Assembly: GCA_903911135.1 (NCBI GenBank)
Contig: CAIWCG010000175.1
Location: 1-35,326, forward strand
From: an uncultured Bacteroidota bacterium
GTDB taxonomy: Bacteria; Bacteroidota; Bacteroidia; AKYH767-A; JABDAW01
DNA: 35,326 nucleotides
Direction: 5' to 3'
A model generated the notes under the pieces. That model was not told the origin of the DNA and did no database searches. It was given only the letters and a program-made list of their open reading frames with translations. Every line of letters starts with the position of its first letter. Within the stretch, counting starts at the first letter, position 1. Both the position numbers and the translations under genes were made by a program. Shown here piece by piece: positions 1 to 9,103 of the stretch.

Positions 1-45
1 GAAAAGAAATTAAGGAAACCATTGCGCCTCTTTGCGAAACCCTCT

Positions 46-100
46 GGTGAACATCCTTACAGGTCGGCTTTTTTCTCACCGTCCAGTAAGGTTGTTCACC
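46..100. repeat. Imperfect inverted repeat, 15-bp arms
   Basis: GGTGAACATCCTTAC at 46-60 and its near reverse complement GTAAGGTTGTTCACC at 86-100 pair with one mismatch around a 25-nt loop. It lies 8 bp before a perfect palindrome, so the two could be stems of one structured element. No coding function is visible here. Confidence 0.6.
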
Positions 101-108
101 ACCCCGCT

Positions 109-132
109 GGTCTGGATTTGCAAATCCAGACC
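109..132. repeat. Perfect 24-bp palindrome
   Basis: GGTCTGGATTTG at 109-120 is followed directly by its exact reverse complement CAAATCCAGACC at 121-132. Hairpins centred on TTTGCAAA are, from memory, common between genes in Bacteroidota. Neither side has a strong T-run, so a classical intrinsic terminator is not well supported. It could be a transcript-end hairpin for a gene left of the window or part of a REP-like element. Confidence 0.7.
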
Positions 133-227
133 CCAAAAAACCTCAAAAATCAAAGTATTATCACCAAACTTTACCCCAAAATCCCTCCCCCATTTCCCAA
201 AATCCCCGTTGAGACCGCCAGGAATAA

Positions 228-521
228 GCCCTCACAACCCTAACACAAGCCCTCACAACCCTAACATACGCCCTCACAACCCTAACACAAGCCCTCACTA
301 CCCTAACACAAGCCCTCACAACCCTAACAGACTCCCTCACAACCCTAACAGACTCCCTCACAACCTTAACAGACTCCCTCACAACCTTAAGATACTCCCT
401 CACAACCCTAACATACGCCCTCACAACCCTAACACAAGCCCACACAACCCTAACATACGCCCTCACAACCCTAACATACGCCCTCACAACCCTAACATAC
501 TCCCTCACAACCCTCTTGCCA
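228..521. repeat. 21-bp tandem array 1 (about 13 units)
   Basis: Thirteen units start exactly every 21 bp at 228, 249, 270 and so on to 480, with a decaying fourteenth at 501. Each has the core CCCTCACAACCCTAACA followed by a 4-nt segment that varies among a few recurring versions. The strand is C-rich and lacks G, unlike its surroundings. The array ends about 50 bp before the promoter of the T9SS gene at 628. Because 21 is a multiple of 3, all frames stay open and give artefactual seven-residue repeat ORFs on both strands. Confidence 0.95.
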
Positions 522-570
522 ACCTTCACCATCTTTTCGCCCTCCATTCTTTGAACATTTTATGCTTTTC

Positions 571-601
571 TTGGAATTGACATAAAGTTTATTTAATTTT
601 A
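571..601 (+). promoter_or_regulatory. Putative Bacteroidota-type promoter of the T9SS protein at 628
   Basis: TTG at 571-573 is followed after 20 nt by TAATTTTA at 594-601, close to the Bacteroidota -33 (TTTG/TTG) and -7 (TAnnTTTG) pattern except for the last base. It is 27 bp upstream of the start codon. Called by pattern only. Confidence 0.45.
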
Positions 602-627
602 CACCACTAATTATTAAAAATAATGTC

Positions 628-2769
628 ATGAAAAAAGTAATCTTTACCCTCGCCCTACTGTTCACGGTTCTGTGTTCCCTGTTCACTGCCAAAGCCACTA
701 ACGTATCAGGCGGCATCTACTCCAACACCACCTGGACACTTCTCAACAGCCCCTACATCGTCACCGATAATGTTGTGGTTTTTCCTGGCAATACCTTAAC
801 AATTGAGGCTGGTGTAATTGTTAAATTTGCAGACACCAAAAGCATAGAAATAAGGCAAGCCTCTTTAATCGCTATTGGGACAATATTAGATTCCATCACT
901 TTCACAAGTAACAATGCATCTCCAACGCCAGGTATTTGGGATAAGGTTTGGTTAAATGGAGGTTCTATGACAACAGAATTCATCTTTTGTAGTTTTAAAT
1001 TTGCGACAAAGGGAATTTGTGAAGGTAATGGTACGACTATTATCAAAAAGTCAAATTTTGATTACAACCGTTTTGGAATACTTGGTGGTTACACTACCTA
1101 TATTGATACTTGTTCGTTTACTAATAATACTGAAGCGGGAATTGGTGGAGGAGCCACAATCGTTAATTATTGTACATTTAAACATAACCACAGAGGAACA
1201 GGAGATGATGCTGACGGTCCACTTGGTGTCGTGGAAATTAGAAATTGTTTAATTGATTCAAATCAAATCGGAATGATTATAGGAGGTCGTGTTAGAAATT
1301 GTGTAGTAAAACATAATCAAACAGGCATTACAGGGAATTCGGTTATTGAGACCACAATTCTAAATTCAATAATTGATTCTAATTCGATAGTTGGAATAAA
1401 GGAATGGGGAAGCTATTCTAATGATTCAATATTCAATAATCAGATTATGTATAATGGATTAGGGCTTGATGTATTAAATACTTCTCAATTCCTAATTTCA
1501 AGGAATGTTATTGAATATAATAACATTGGAGTTTTACTTGATTATGGTATTGGAAATATTTATTGCAATAAAATTTCTAATAACATATCATTCGATTTAA
1601 AAAGTTCACGACCTAATCCTTTTAATGTTTCTCTAAATGATTGGGGCACTACAGATTCAACTACAATAGCATTGCATATTTGGGATGGATACGATACTAT
1701 TGCATTTGGTCTAGGAACATTTATGCCCATTGATACCTTGCAATGTTACCTCACTGGCTGTAATCTCCAATTATCCACCTCTGTTGTCAATGCAACTTGT
1801 AATACCTGCGCCAATGGCACTGCAAGTGTTTCCATGTCTAATGGTTTTGCTCCTTATACCTACACTTGGAATACATCTCCTATTCAAACAACACAAATGG
1901 CTACCGGCCTTTTGCCTGGCACTTACACCGTCTGTGTAGTCGATGCAAATGGCTGCACTGCCTGCCATGCCGTCTATGTAGATTCTACCAACTGCACTTC
2001 CTTCCACGATTCCTTATTGTCGGTTTCCAATGCCACATGCGCCCTGTGTTCCGACGGTTCGGCCACCATCAATATCGTTGGAGGAACCACTCCCTATCAA
2101 TATACCTGGTACACATCGCCCATGCAATCCACCGCTACTGCCACTGGCTTGCCTCATGGTTCCTATCAGATCTGTGTTTTCGATGCTGCCGGATGCCATC
2201 TCTGCGATACGGCCATCATCGGCACAGGCAATTGTTCCGCCCATTTCAATCTCTATCCCGACACCAACATATTGCATAATTATTTTGCCGTAAACATGGC
2301 TTCTGGCGTCACACCCATTTCCTACGATTGGAATTGGGGAGACAACAGTCCGCATGATTTTACACCTTTCCCAAGCCACCAATATGCCAATGCAGGTTAC
2401 TATAATATCTGCCTTTCCATCACCGATGCGGTAGGCTGCACCAGCACCTATTGCAATAATTTCTATCTACTAAGAACCAGCAATACCATGGTTTATGTCA
2501 ATGTCGTCAGCACCCTTACTACTGGCATCTACAACTTGGCAGCATTGAACATCACCAGCATTTTCCCCAACCCTGCCACCTCCAGCATTACTGTCCATCA
2601 AACGGCCTTTAAAGCCAATCAAAACTTCATCATCACCGATGTATTGGGCAATAAGGTCTATGCTCAAACACTGAATAACGATGAAGAAACCATGGACATA
2701 TCCCACCTAAATTCAGGGATTTATTTCTATGAGATTAATGGAAACAGGGGCAAGATCATCAAGGAGTAA
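628..2769 (+). CDS. T9SS-secreted beta-helix / SprB-repeat / PKD surface protein
   Basis: A 713-residue secreted protein, probably cell-surface or extracellular. Residues 1-23 are a signal peptide. About residues 60-345 are Asn/Ile-rich with many short strand motifs (NSIIDSN, RNVIEYNNIG), as expected for a right-handed parallel beta-helix. Two SprB-type repeats follow at about 382-445 and 460-525 (motifs NATC, ANGTASV, GTYTVCVVDANGC). A PKD-like domain lies around 540-625 (YDWNWGD). A type A T9SS sorting domain occupies about 639-713 (IFPNPATSSI, GIYFYEI, GKIIKE). Families of this type serve in adhesion or polysaccharide binding; the ligand is unknown. The 3' half is much richer in C than the AT-rich beta-helix half, which suggests a mosaic origin. 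It converges on the gene ending at 2809. Confidence 0.9.
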   Translation: MKKVIFTLALLFTVLCSLFTAKATNVSGGIYSNTTWTLLNSPYIVTDNVVVFPGNTLTIEAGVIVKFADTKSIEIRQASLIAIGTILDSITFTSNNASPTPGIWDKVWLNGGSMTTEFIFCSFKFATKGICEGNGTTIIKKSNFDYNRFGILGGYTTYIDTCSFTNNTEAGIGGGATIVNYCTFKHNHRGTGDDADGPLGVVEIRNCLIDSNQIGMIIGGRVRNCVVKHNQTGITGNSVIETTILNSIIDSNSIVGIKEWGSYSNDSIFNNQIMYNGLGLDVLNTSQFLISRNVIEYNNIGVLLDYGIGNIYCNKISNNISFDLKSSRPNPFNVSLNDWGTTDSTTIALHIWDGYDTIAFGLGTFMPIDTLQCYLTGCNLQLSTSVVNATCNTCANGTASVSMSNGFAPYTYTWNTSPIQTTQMATGLLPGTYTVCVVDANGCTACHAVYVDSTNCTSFHDSLLSVSNATCALCSDGSATINIVGGTTPYQYTWYTSPMQSTATATGLPHGSYQICVFDAAGCHLCDTAIIGTGNCSAHFNLYPDTNILHNYFAVNMASGVTPISYDWNWGDNSPHDFTPFPSHQYANAGYYNICLSITDAVGCTSTYCNNFYLLRTSNTMVYVNVVSTLTTGIYNLAALNITSIFPNPATSSITVHQTAFKANQNFIITDVLGNKVYAQTLNNDEETMDISHLNSGIYFYEINGNRGKIIKE

Positions 2770-2808
2770 GACCAGCTAACGAAAACCATTGTAGGCTTCC
2801 GTTGTTGC

Positions 2809-4023
2809 TCAAAGTTCTTCTTCCTCTTCTTTTAAATCTACTCTCGATTCGGTTATCGTGTTGAAGATATGCGTTAATATATCCACTTCTATCTGGTCGA
2901 AAACCTTTCCTCTGCGCTCGAACACACGCTTTGCCACTTCTATGGCTTGCTCCAGTTTATAGCTTACAAATCCATTGGAGCCTCCCCAAGCAAAGGAAGG
3001 TATGAACTTGATTGGAAATCCCGAATCGAAGATGTTTGAATTGACGCCAACAACAGTGCCGGTATTGAACATCGTGTTGATGCCGCATTTGGAATGGTCG
3101 CCCATGAATAGCCCCACAAAAGGAGTTCCGGTATCTACCATATTGTAGTTCTGGAAGTCTATGACAGCTACATTGCCGTAGTTGTTCTTGAGATTCGAGG
3201 TGTTGGTGTCAGCCCCAAGATTGCACCATTCGCCAATGACCGAATTGCCAACAAAACCGTCATGTGCCTTGTTGCTGTTCCCGAAAAAGACGCTGTTCGA
3301 AACCTCTCCACCTACCTTTGAGTTGGGACCAATGGTTGTATCACCATATATTTTGGCGCCCATCTTGATGATGGAATGGTCGCCCAAGGAAAATGGTCCG
3401 CGTATTAATGAACCCTCCATAATCTCAGCATCTCTACCTATATATATAGGACCATTGGTGGCATTCAAAACGGCACATTCTATCTTAGCACCTGCTTCAA
3501 TGAAAACCGCTTCCTTGCCTAAAACAGTATTGGTTTTACTAAGTGACTGCGACTTCCTGCCTTTGGTTATCAGTTTGAAATCATGACGAATCTGCTCCCC
3601 ATTAAACTTGAATATATCCCAATTATGGCGCACTTTTATCAATGGCAATTCATAATTTACATGAACCAGCTTTGAAAAGGTGTCATAATCTTTCAATACG
3701 TTCAATTGTTTCTTGTTTATCCTTGCGGCTATGGTTACAGGATTAGAAAACAATACTTGGCCAGGTTGCAGTGCCTTGATGGCTTTTACCAGATTCTTGT
3801 CTGGTAAAATGCTCCCGTTTATAAGCACATTATCTTCATCCTTGATCATCGGATATTTCGTTTTCAAGTAATCTTGAGTAAAGAAGGAGCATGATTTGTT
3901 AAGCATCTTTTCCCATTTTTCTCTGATAGTCAGGATGCCTACTCTTAATTCAGGTACAGGTCTTGTAAGCGTAAACGGATACAAACTTCTTCTGGTTTTG
4001 CTGTCGAAAAGTATATAGTTCAT
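2809..4023 (-). CDS. GlmU-like sugar-phosphate nucleotidyltransferase family protein
   Basis: 404 residues from the ATG at 4021-4023. An upstream in-frame start would add 14 residues that do not look conserved, while MNYILFDSKTRRSLYPFT is the expected start of this Bacteroidota family. The N-terminal half resembles a degenerate nucleotidyltransferase domain (TRPVPELRVG) without the canonical GxGTRM loop. The C-terminal half is a left-handed beta-helix of hexapeptide repeats (IGRDAEIMEGS, IGPNSKVGGEV), with a GlmU-like segment GEWCNLGADTNTSNLKNNYG. GlmU makes UDP-GlcNAc; whether this relative catalyses both steps is not shown by the sequence. The C-terminus ends in an acidic run (KEEEEEL). A UDP-sugar role would fit the polysaccharide genes in the window. 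Confidence 0.85.
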   Translation of the reverse strand: MNYILFDSKTRRSLYPFTLTRPVPELRVGILTIREKWEKMLNKSCSFFTQDYLKTKYPMIKDEDNVLINGSILPDKNLVKAIKALQPGQVLFSNPVTIAARINKKQLNVLKDYDTFSKLVHVNYELPLIKVRHNWDIFKFNGEQIRHDFKLITKGRKSQSLSKTNTVLGKEAVFIEAGAKIECAVLNATNGPIYIGRDAEIMEGSLIRGPFSLGDHSIIKMGAKIYGDTTIGPNSKVGGEVSNSVFFGNSNKAHDGFVGNSVIGEWCNLGADTNTSNLKNNYGNVAVIDFQNYNMVDTGTPFVGLFMGDHSKCGINTMFNTGTVVGVNSNIFDSGFPIKFIPSFAWGGSNGFVSYKLEQAIEVAKRVFERRGKVFDQIEVDILTHIFNTITESRVDLKEEEEEL

Positions 4024-4092
4024 AGTCTTTTTATTAATGGGACAAAGTAAATTGTTTTTTTGCACATGACAAAATATTTAGGACATCTTTTT

Positions 4093-4122
4093 AATAAAAA
4101 GGAGAAAGTTTCCTTTCTCCTT
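4093..4122 (-). terminator. Rho-independent terminator after tRNA-His
   Basis: AAGGAGAAAG at 4099-4108 and CTTTCTCCTT at 4113-4122 form a perfect 10-bp stem with a 4-nt loop. On the minus strand the stem runs into a T-rich tract (TTTTTATT), and it lies 20 bp past the tRNA 3' end. Confidence 0.85.
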
Positions 4123-4141
4123 TTCTTTTCTTCTTGTTTTG

Positions 4142-4216
4142 GGTGGAAGATGGGGCTCGAACCCACGACCCTCAGAACCACAATCTGATGCTCTAACCGA
4201 CTGAGCTACTACCACC
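4142..4216 (-). tRNA. tRNA-His (anticodon GTG)
   Basis: On the minus strand all four arms fold: D arm GCTCAGTCGGTTAGAGC, anticodon stem TCAGA/TCTGA around loop TTGTGGT (anticodon GTG), and T arm GTGGG-TTCGAGC-CCCAT. An extra 5' G pairs with C73, the hallmark of histidine tRNAs. The acceptor stem has one apparent U-U mismatch at 5-68. CCA is not encoded; the sequence continues CAA. A terminator follows. Confidence 0.95.
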
Positions 4217-4342
4217 ATGTATGAGGGCGCAAAAATAGAAATTAAAATGTGAATAGAAAGTGAAAGCCATACTTTTTTATATAAATTTGCTTCCTCCATA
4301 TATAATTAATCGATAATATACGTTTCCAATTTTCTAAAATCA

Positions 4343-5650
4343 TTGCTTTTGAAACTCTCCCGATTCTATAATCATATAAGCAGCTACCAGTTTTTTCAGG
4401 TGTTCCGGTTTGGAGCCATGTTTCTTATTGGAATATTATTTACCAAAAGTCATCTTACCATATCTGAAATTGGCAATTATGAAACCTTGATGTTTATTTC
4501 TGGTGCAGTGAGTTTTTTTTGGGTATCTGGCCTGATGAACTCCATGTTGGCATTATCAAAAAAGGAAAAGGACAATCCATCATTTTATTTTAATGCATTC
4601 CTTCTGATGGCTCTTTTCAGTGTAATAATTGTCCTGGCGATGATTGGCTTAAGGAATCAGATAAGCGCTTGGTTGGTTCAAGGCAGGGATATTCAGTATT
4701 ATAATTTGCTATTGATATTCATTCTGTTGAATACGCCCACGTTTCTCATCGAACATTTGCTGTTGTTAAAAAAGCAATCAAGGAAAATCATCACCTATGC
4801 CATCTTTATCTTTTCAATGCAGATTATTGCAGTTTCGGCACCCATCTTTCTCGGTTATTCGATAGAAAGCAGCATTATGGCATTGATATTCATCGCCATC
4901 ATCAAACTTTTTTATCTTGCCTATCTTATACATAGAAACTCGACAATTAAAATAGATATAGAACAATTGAAGGAACATTTGATTTTGGCGGCTCCATTGA
5001 TGATTACAGCCTTATTCAGCGGGTCAGCAGATTATATAGACGGCATCATCGTATCAAAAAACTTCTCTCCAGCCACCTTTGCCATTTTCAGATATGGGGC
5101 TAGGGAATTGCCTTTCACCTTGTTGATGGCCAATGCCATGAGCGTGGCCATGATTCCTATCATTGCAAGCACCAATTTGAAGGAATCATTAACCCAGATA
5201 AAGGAAAAATCGACCCGATTGATGCATCTTTTATTTCCAATTACCATCGTATTATTGATGAGCAGCAAGTGGCTGTATCCCGTTGTTTTCAATGCTCAAT
5301 TCATTGACAGTGCCACTATTTTCAATGTGTTTTTGATGCTGATTATAAGCAGATTGGTATTTCCGCAAACCATTTTGATAGGCTTGAGGAAAACCAGAAT
5401 CATCATGATTGCCGCCTTCATCGAAATCGTCATCAACGTGGTTTCGAGCTTGATCTTATTGAGATATTTTGGCATCATCGGGGTAGCCATGGGCACCATT
5501 GTGGCCTATTTTTCTGAGAAGTTGATACTCATTCTATACAATTATTTTTTCTTGAAGATAAAGCCGGCCGACTATTTCTCCATTCCTATTTTAGCAATCT
5601 ACTCCATTTTGCTGATAAGTTGTTATTTCTTGGTGCAATATTATTTATAA
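4343..5650 (+). CDS. Wzx-like polysaccharide flippase (MOP/MATE superfamily)
   Basis: A 435-residue integral membrane protein with about 12-14 hydrophobic segments and little else, typical of oligosaccharide/O-antigen flippases that move undecaprenyl-linked glycans across the inner membrane. The start appears to be TTG at 4343. An in-frame stop at 4307-4309 leaves no upstream ATG, and the next ATG (residue 26) would remove half of the first membrane helix (FFQVFRFGAMFLIGILFTK). The ITALFSGSADYIDGIIVSK region matches the central part of such flippases. The gene stands alone between tRNA-His and array 2, far from the wza/wzc genes at 22847-26102. Confidence 0.85.
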   Translation: MLLKLSRFYNHISSYQFFQVFRFGAMFLIGILFTKSHLTISEIGNYETLMFISGAVSFFWVSGLMNSMLALSKKEKDNPSFYFNAFLLMALFSVIIVLAMIGLRNQISAWLVQGRDIQYYNLLLIFILLNTPTFLIEHLLLLKKQSRKIITYAIFIFSMQIIAVSAPIFLGYSIESSIMALIFIAIIKLFYLAYLIHRNSTIKIDIEQLKEHLILAAPLMITALFSGSADYIDGIIVSKNFSPATFAIFRYGARELPFTLLMANAMSVAMIPIIASTNLKESLTQIKEKSTRLMHLLFPITIVLLMSSKWLYPVVFNAQFIDSATIFNVFLMLIISRLVFPQTILIGLRKTRIIMIAAFIEIVINVVSSLILLRYFGIIGVAMGTIVAYFSEKLILILYNYFFLKIKPADYFSIPILAIYSILLISCYFLVQYYL

Positions 5651-5707
5651 GAATTTATATTTATTTCACCTTTTATAAGCTAAAATTGGTTCACAGGAGA
5701 CATGTTT

Positions 5708-5971
5708 GTGTCGAACATCTTGATGTTGGTGACGAACATCTTGATGTTGGTGACGAACCTCTTGATGTTTGTGACGAACCTCTTGATGTTTGTGACGAAC
5801 CTCTTGATGTTGGTGACGAACCTCTTGATGTTGGTGACGAACCTCTTGATGTTGGTGACAAACCTCTTGATTTTGGTGACGAACTTCTTGATGTTGGTGA
5901 TGAACCTCTTGATGTTGGTGATGAACCTCTTGATGTTGGTGATAAACTTCTTGATATTGGTGATGAACATC
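5708..5971. repeat. 21-bp tandem array 2 (12 units plus a partial)
   Basis: Twelve full units start at 5708 and every 21 bp after, with a partial one at 5960. The core is GACGAACCTCTTGATGTTG with scattered single-base changes (GATGAAC, GACAAAC, CTTCTTG). It begins 58 bp after the flippase stop. Its consensus is unrelated to array 1, but the period is identical. Open frames across it on both strands are a by-product of the period. Confidence 0.95.
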
Positions 5972-6076
5972 TAAACTAACGGTATTTTAGTGTCATAGGT
6001 AGGTATTGAGGCATTATTTATGATAATTCAAACAGGTGTTTTGCAAATGAACATCAAAAATCAATATTAAAATTAA

Positions 6077-6103
6077 AAAAGCGGCAAATCACTAACCGCT
6101 TTT
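6077..6103. terminator. Bidirectional terminator hairpin
   Basis: AAAAGCGG at 6077-6084 pairs with CCGCTTTT at 6096-6103. A T-rich tail follows on plus (CTTTATT) and an A-run precedes it, which reads as T-run on minus. It lies between the convergent flippase and the gene ending at 6199 and could serve both. Confidence 0.7.
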
Positions 6104-6198
6104 CTTTATTCATGATGCTTTTATAATTGCATCCGCTTCGGTGCCATCATAATAGCATCCAAATTGTTGATGATTTGGAACTCCTGCTTTTCGCCCAA

Positions 6199-6738
6199 TT
6201 AATTGGTAAGCATGCAAGCAGCCGTTTCCTTGAGTTTCTTGGCTTGCTTGGCTGAAATCTCGGGAGAATCAAGGTCCTTGCCAGCAATTTTCACACGGAT
6301 AGCTGTGATGGTGGATGACGAAAGCGACTTCATCTGGTCTTTGCTCAACTCGCCTTTTGGCAGCCACATGGAAGAGATGAATGGGTTGGCAGTGCCTGTG
6401 TTTTCAACGTTTTGTTGGGGATTATAATCCTGATCCACCACGAGCTCAACGATGGAATTATCTTCCAATTTCATCAAAATCTTCGAGTCTTTCGTAATCG
6501 GATCATCCACCTTGCCATGGACGGAAATCTGGTAGGTCATGAAACATTTGTCGCCTTTTTGTTCCATCAGGATGAACCATCGATAGAAGGCGCCACCTAC
6601 CTGAAACTTGGACGCACGAATATGTTCGTTGGTGAATTTGTCGGTAGTTTCCTTGTCGAACTTGCATTTTTGTGCCAACAGCACATTCGGGATGGTGAAA
6701 AGCACCATCATTATCATCATTGTCTTTAAAGTTTTCAT
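6199..6738 (-). CDS. Secreted protein of unknown function
   Basis: 179 residues with a clear signal peptide (residues 1-22, cleavage after NVLLA, then QKCKFDKET). The mature part has no recognised catalytic motif. It has mixed strands, a pair of cysteines near the N-terminus and centre, and a Lys-rich C-terminal helix (SAKQAKKLKETAACMLTN). I do not recognise the family beyond small periplasmic or outer-membrane-associated proteins common in Bacteroidota. It lies downstream of the T9SS gene at 6845-8983 but is separated by about 100 bp, so co-transcription is uncertain. Confidence 0.75.
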   Translation of the reverse strand: MKTLKTMMIMMVLFTIPNVLLAQKCKFDKETTDKFTNEHIRASKFQVGGAFYRWFILMEQKGDKCFMTYQISVHGKVDDPITKDSKILMKLEDNSIVELVVDQDYNPQQNVENTGTANPFISSMWLPKGELSKDQMKSLSSSTITAIRVKIAGKDLDSPEISAKQAKKLKETAACMLTN

Positions 6739-6844
6739 TGGGAATTATTTATTTTTAATGGCGGCAAAAATAAATAATATTCCTCAAAATATTGATGAGA
6801 ATACGTGTTTCTTGTTGTTATTATCAAAGAAATTCTTGAAAACG

Positions 6845-8983
6845 TTACCTTAACAGGTTTACGATGCCGTATTTTGACTTCGCCTGAAGTTCTATCAAGG
6901 TATAGGTTTTATAATCCACTCTATATATATAGGAACCTTGCGGAACTTCGGGTCCGTCATATTTTCCATCCCAACCATTCGAGATGTCGGTGGATTCAAA
7001 AATAAGTTCTCCCCAGCGATTGAAAATGTATAGATGATAATCCACAATTCCTTCGCCAAAAGCCATGAACCGGTCATTGGCTCTATTGCCATTTGGAGTA
7101 AAAGAATTGGGGATATAAAGGTCAGTAGCACAAAACTCCTGAACCAAAATAGAGCTGCTCACAGGGCAACCATTGGTATCGACTGCATTGCAAATGTAGG
7201 TTCCAGGTTCATCAACAATTATAAAGTAGGAACCACTTCCGCTTGGAGTCCATGAATAGCTTGCAAAGCCTTTTTCAGCCGTTATCTGTAATGGTTCGCC
7301 AGGACATATGAAGGTATCTACACCAAGATAAAGACTTAACTTTTTACCAATGTATACGATAACCGTATCCGTGCCAACGCAGCCATTATTACTTACTTGA
7401 ACCCAATAGATGCCAGAGGAATAAATATTGATTCGTTGTGTCGTTTCGGCAGTATTCCAAAAATAATTATAACCGGGATTACCAGCATTCAGTGCGGTAT
7501 CAATGCCGTAGCATAATTTGATGTCAGGACCGAGATTAACAGTAGGAGCAACATTTCCGGAGATGATAACGGTGTCACTGCCAACACAAGTTCCGTTTTG
7601 AACCAATACCCAATAGGTGCCTGCAACGTTAACCGCAATTGTTTGCGTTGTAGAACCATCAGACCAATTATATGTGGCACCTGCATTGCCAGCATTTAAG
7701 ATAACCGAAGTTCCACTGCATAAGGATTGATCTGGACCGAGATTTACAACAGGAACAGCATTAAAAGTAACGTTGACAGTATCTTTACTGATGCAATTGC
7801 CGATATTGATAACTACCCAATAGCTCCCAGAAACCGTTGGACTGATGGTTTGAGTTGTAGCCCCATTAGACCAAAGATAATTTGCCCCTGCATTTTGTGC
7901 ATCAAGGGTAACTGGAACTCCATTGCATACGCTAATGTCGGCGCCTAAATTTGCTACCGGTCCTGCTACAAATGTAGCAGTTAAGGTATCGACATCAGAA
8001 CAGACTCCAGAAGTTACCGTTACAGAATAATTGCCTGTTGTAGTTACATTTATGCTTTGTGTGGTGGCACCTGTTGACCAAAGATAAGCGGCACCTGCAT
8101 TTTGAGCATTTAAAGTCAATGAACTTCCATTGCATAAAGTGGTATCATTACCTAAATTGACGGTAACATTAGGATTAAATGTAACCACCACGGTATCTGT
8201 ATCAGAGCAGGAACCAGTATTGGCTATTGCCCAGTAAGTTCCTGTGGTGTTAACATTGATGGTTTGTGTAGTAGCCCCTGTTGACCATGTAAAGGCAGAA
8301 CCAACATTTCCTGCATTCAAAGTATAGGTAGCTCCTGCACACAATGTAGTGTCAGGGCCAAGATTTACAGAACAAGGTTGGGTAACGGTATTGCAATCAC
8401 TGCAAAATGAAAGCATGATGCCAGATGTACCCGAAGTCAAATTATGAATCACAATCCAATTATGGCCATTTTCAGCAGCAACAGCTGTGAAGTTTAATGT
8501 ATAAGTAAACCATGCAAATCCGGCAGAAGGTAATTGGGTGATCTGATAAGAGCCTGCAAGCGATGCACTGGTATTTGACATGACAAATGGTGCAAAATTC
8601 CCTGTGGCTGAGAATCCATTACTTGCATAAGTAAAGGTAATGGAGTAGGATTGTCCAGTTACCAGAGGATTAATCAAACGTATGCCGAAACCTTCCCCTC
8701 CTGTTGTCCAAGAATTGGCATCACCCATCCAGATGGCATGACAGGCAGCAGAACCCGTGGGCGGAGCAAGATTAACATTGGCATTCGACCATTGGCCAAG
8801 CCAAGTGGTGCCATCCCATTGTAGAAGATCGGCATCCAAGGAAGCTAAATCTCCGCTGGAAGTGAAACTTGTTCCTACAGCTGCAGAATAAAAACAGGAG
8901 TCAACAAACATTTGACCTTTTGAAGTGTTTGTTACCAGAAATAATACTAGGGCAATCGATATATATAGCAGTGTTCTTTTCAT
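6845..8983 (-). CDS. T9SS cargo with six Ig-like repeats and CHU_C gliding-type C-terminus
   Basis: 712 residues. The signal peptide is residues 1-23. Residues about 30-200 form a beta-rich domain of the carbohydrate-binding kind (DGTTWLGQW, GEGFGIRLINPL), function unknown. From about 206 to 620 there are six tandem repeats of about 69 residues, each starting VNLGPDTTLC-like and containing WSTGATTQTINV and GTYWV. These are common Ig-like/PKD-related modules in Bacteroidota surface proteins. Residues about 625-712 are the gliding motility-associated C-terminal domain (IPNSFTPNGNRANDRF, YIFNRWGELIFES, WDGKYDG, GSYIYRV), a type B T9SS signal. Such proteins are exported across the outer membrane and held on the surface. 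It is first of three consecutive minus-strand T9SS genes; each has its own gap, so they may be separate units. Confidence 0.92.
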   Translation of the reverse strand: MKRTLLYISIALVLFLVTNTSKGQMFVDSCFYSAAVGTSFTSSGDLASLDADLLQWDGTTWLGQWSNANVNLAPPTGSAACHAIWMGDANSWTTGGEGFGIRLINPLVTGQSYSITFTYASNGFSATGNFAPFVMSNTSASLAGSYQITQLPSAGFAWFTYTLNFTAVAAENGHNWIVIHNLTSGTSGIMLSFCSDCNTVTQPCSVNLGPDTTLCAGATYTLNAGNVGSAFTWSTGATTQTINVNTTGTYWAIANTGSCSDTDTVVVTFNPNVTVNLGNDTTLCNGSSLTLNAQNAGAAYLWSTGATTQSINVTTTGNYSVTVTSGVCSDVDTLTATFVAGPVANLGADISVCNGVPVTLDAQNAGANYLWSNGATTQTISPTVSGSYWVVINIGNCISKDTVNVTFNAVPVVNLGPDQSLCSGTSVILNAGNAGATYNWSDGSTTQTIAVNVAGTYWVLVQNGTCVGSDTVIISGNVAPTVNLGPDIKLCYGIDTALNAGNPGYNYFWNTAETTQRINIYSSGIYWVQVSNNGCVGTDTVIVYIGKKLSLYLGVDTFICPGEPLQITAEKGFASYSWTPSGSGSYFIIVDEPGTYICNAVDTNGCPVSSSILVQEFCATDLYIPNSFTPNGNRANDRFMAFGEGIVDYHLYIFNRWGELIFESTDISNGWDGKYDGPEVPQGSYIYRVDYKTYTLIELQAKSKYGIVNLLR

Positions 8984-9103
8984 TAATTATAATTTGAATG
9001 TAAAATTATAAAAAAATATAGGAATAAAAAAACAGATTGAATGGTAATCCAATAAAATCTTCGTTTCATTCTAAAAAATACCCAAGTTATCACAACTGAT
9101 TTA

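Noticed and set aside
32-580. ORF with seven-residue PHNPN repeats, and its minus-strand counterpart at 161-547
   Set aside because: They arise because a 21-bp period keeps every frame open. No promoter-start logic and no recognisable protein outside the array.
4078-4299. 73-residue ORF on minus
   Set aside because: It runs through the tRNA-His gene and its terminator.
5620-5979. ORFs on both strands across array 2
   Set aside because: Same artefact of the 21-bp period; the plus ORF also overlaps the flippase end.
6110-6198. In-frame continuation of about 25 codons after the stop of the secreted protein at 6199
   Set aside because: The sequence beyond the TAA reads plausibly in more than one frame, so it gives no firm evidence of readthrough or a truncated gene.
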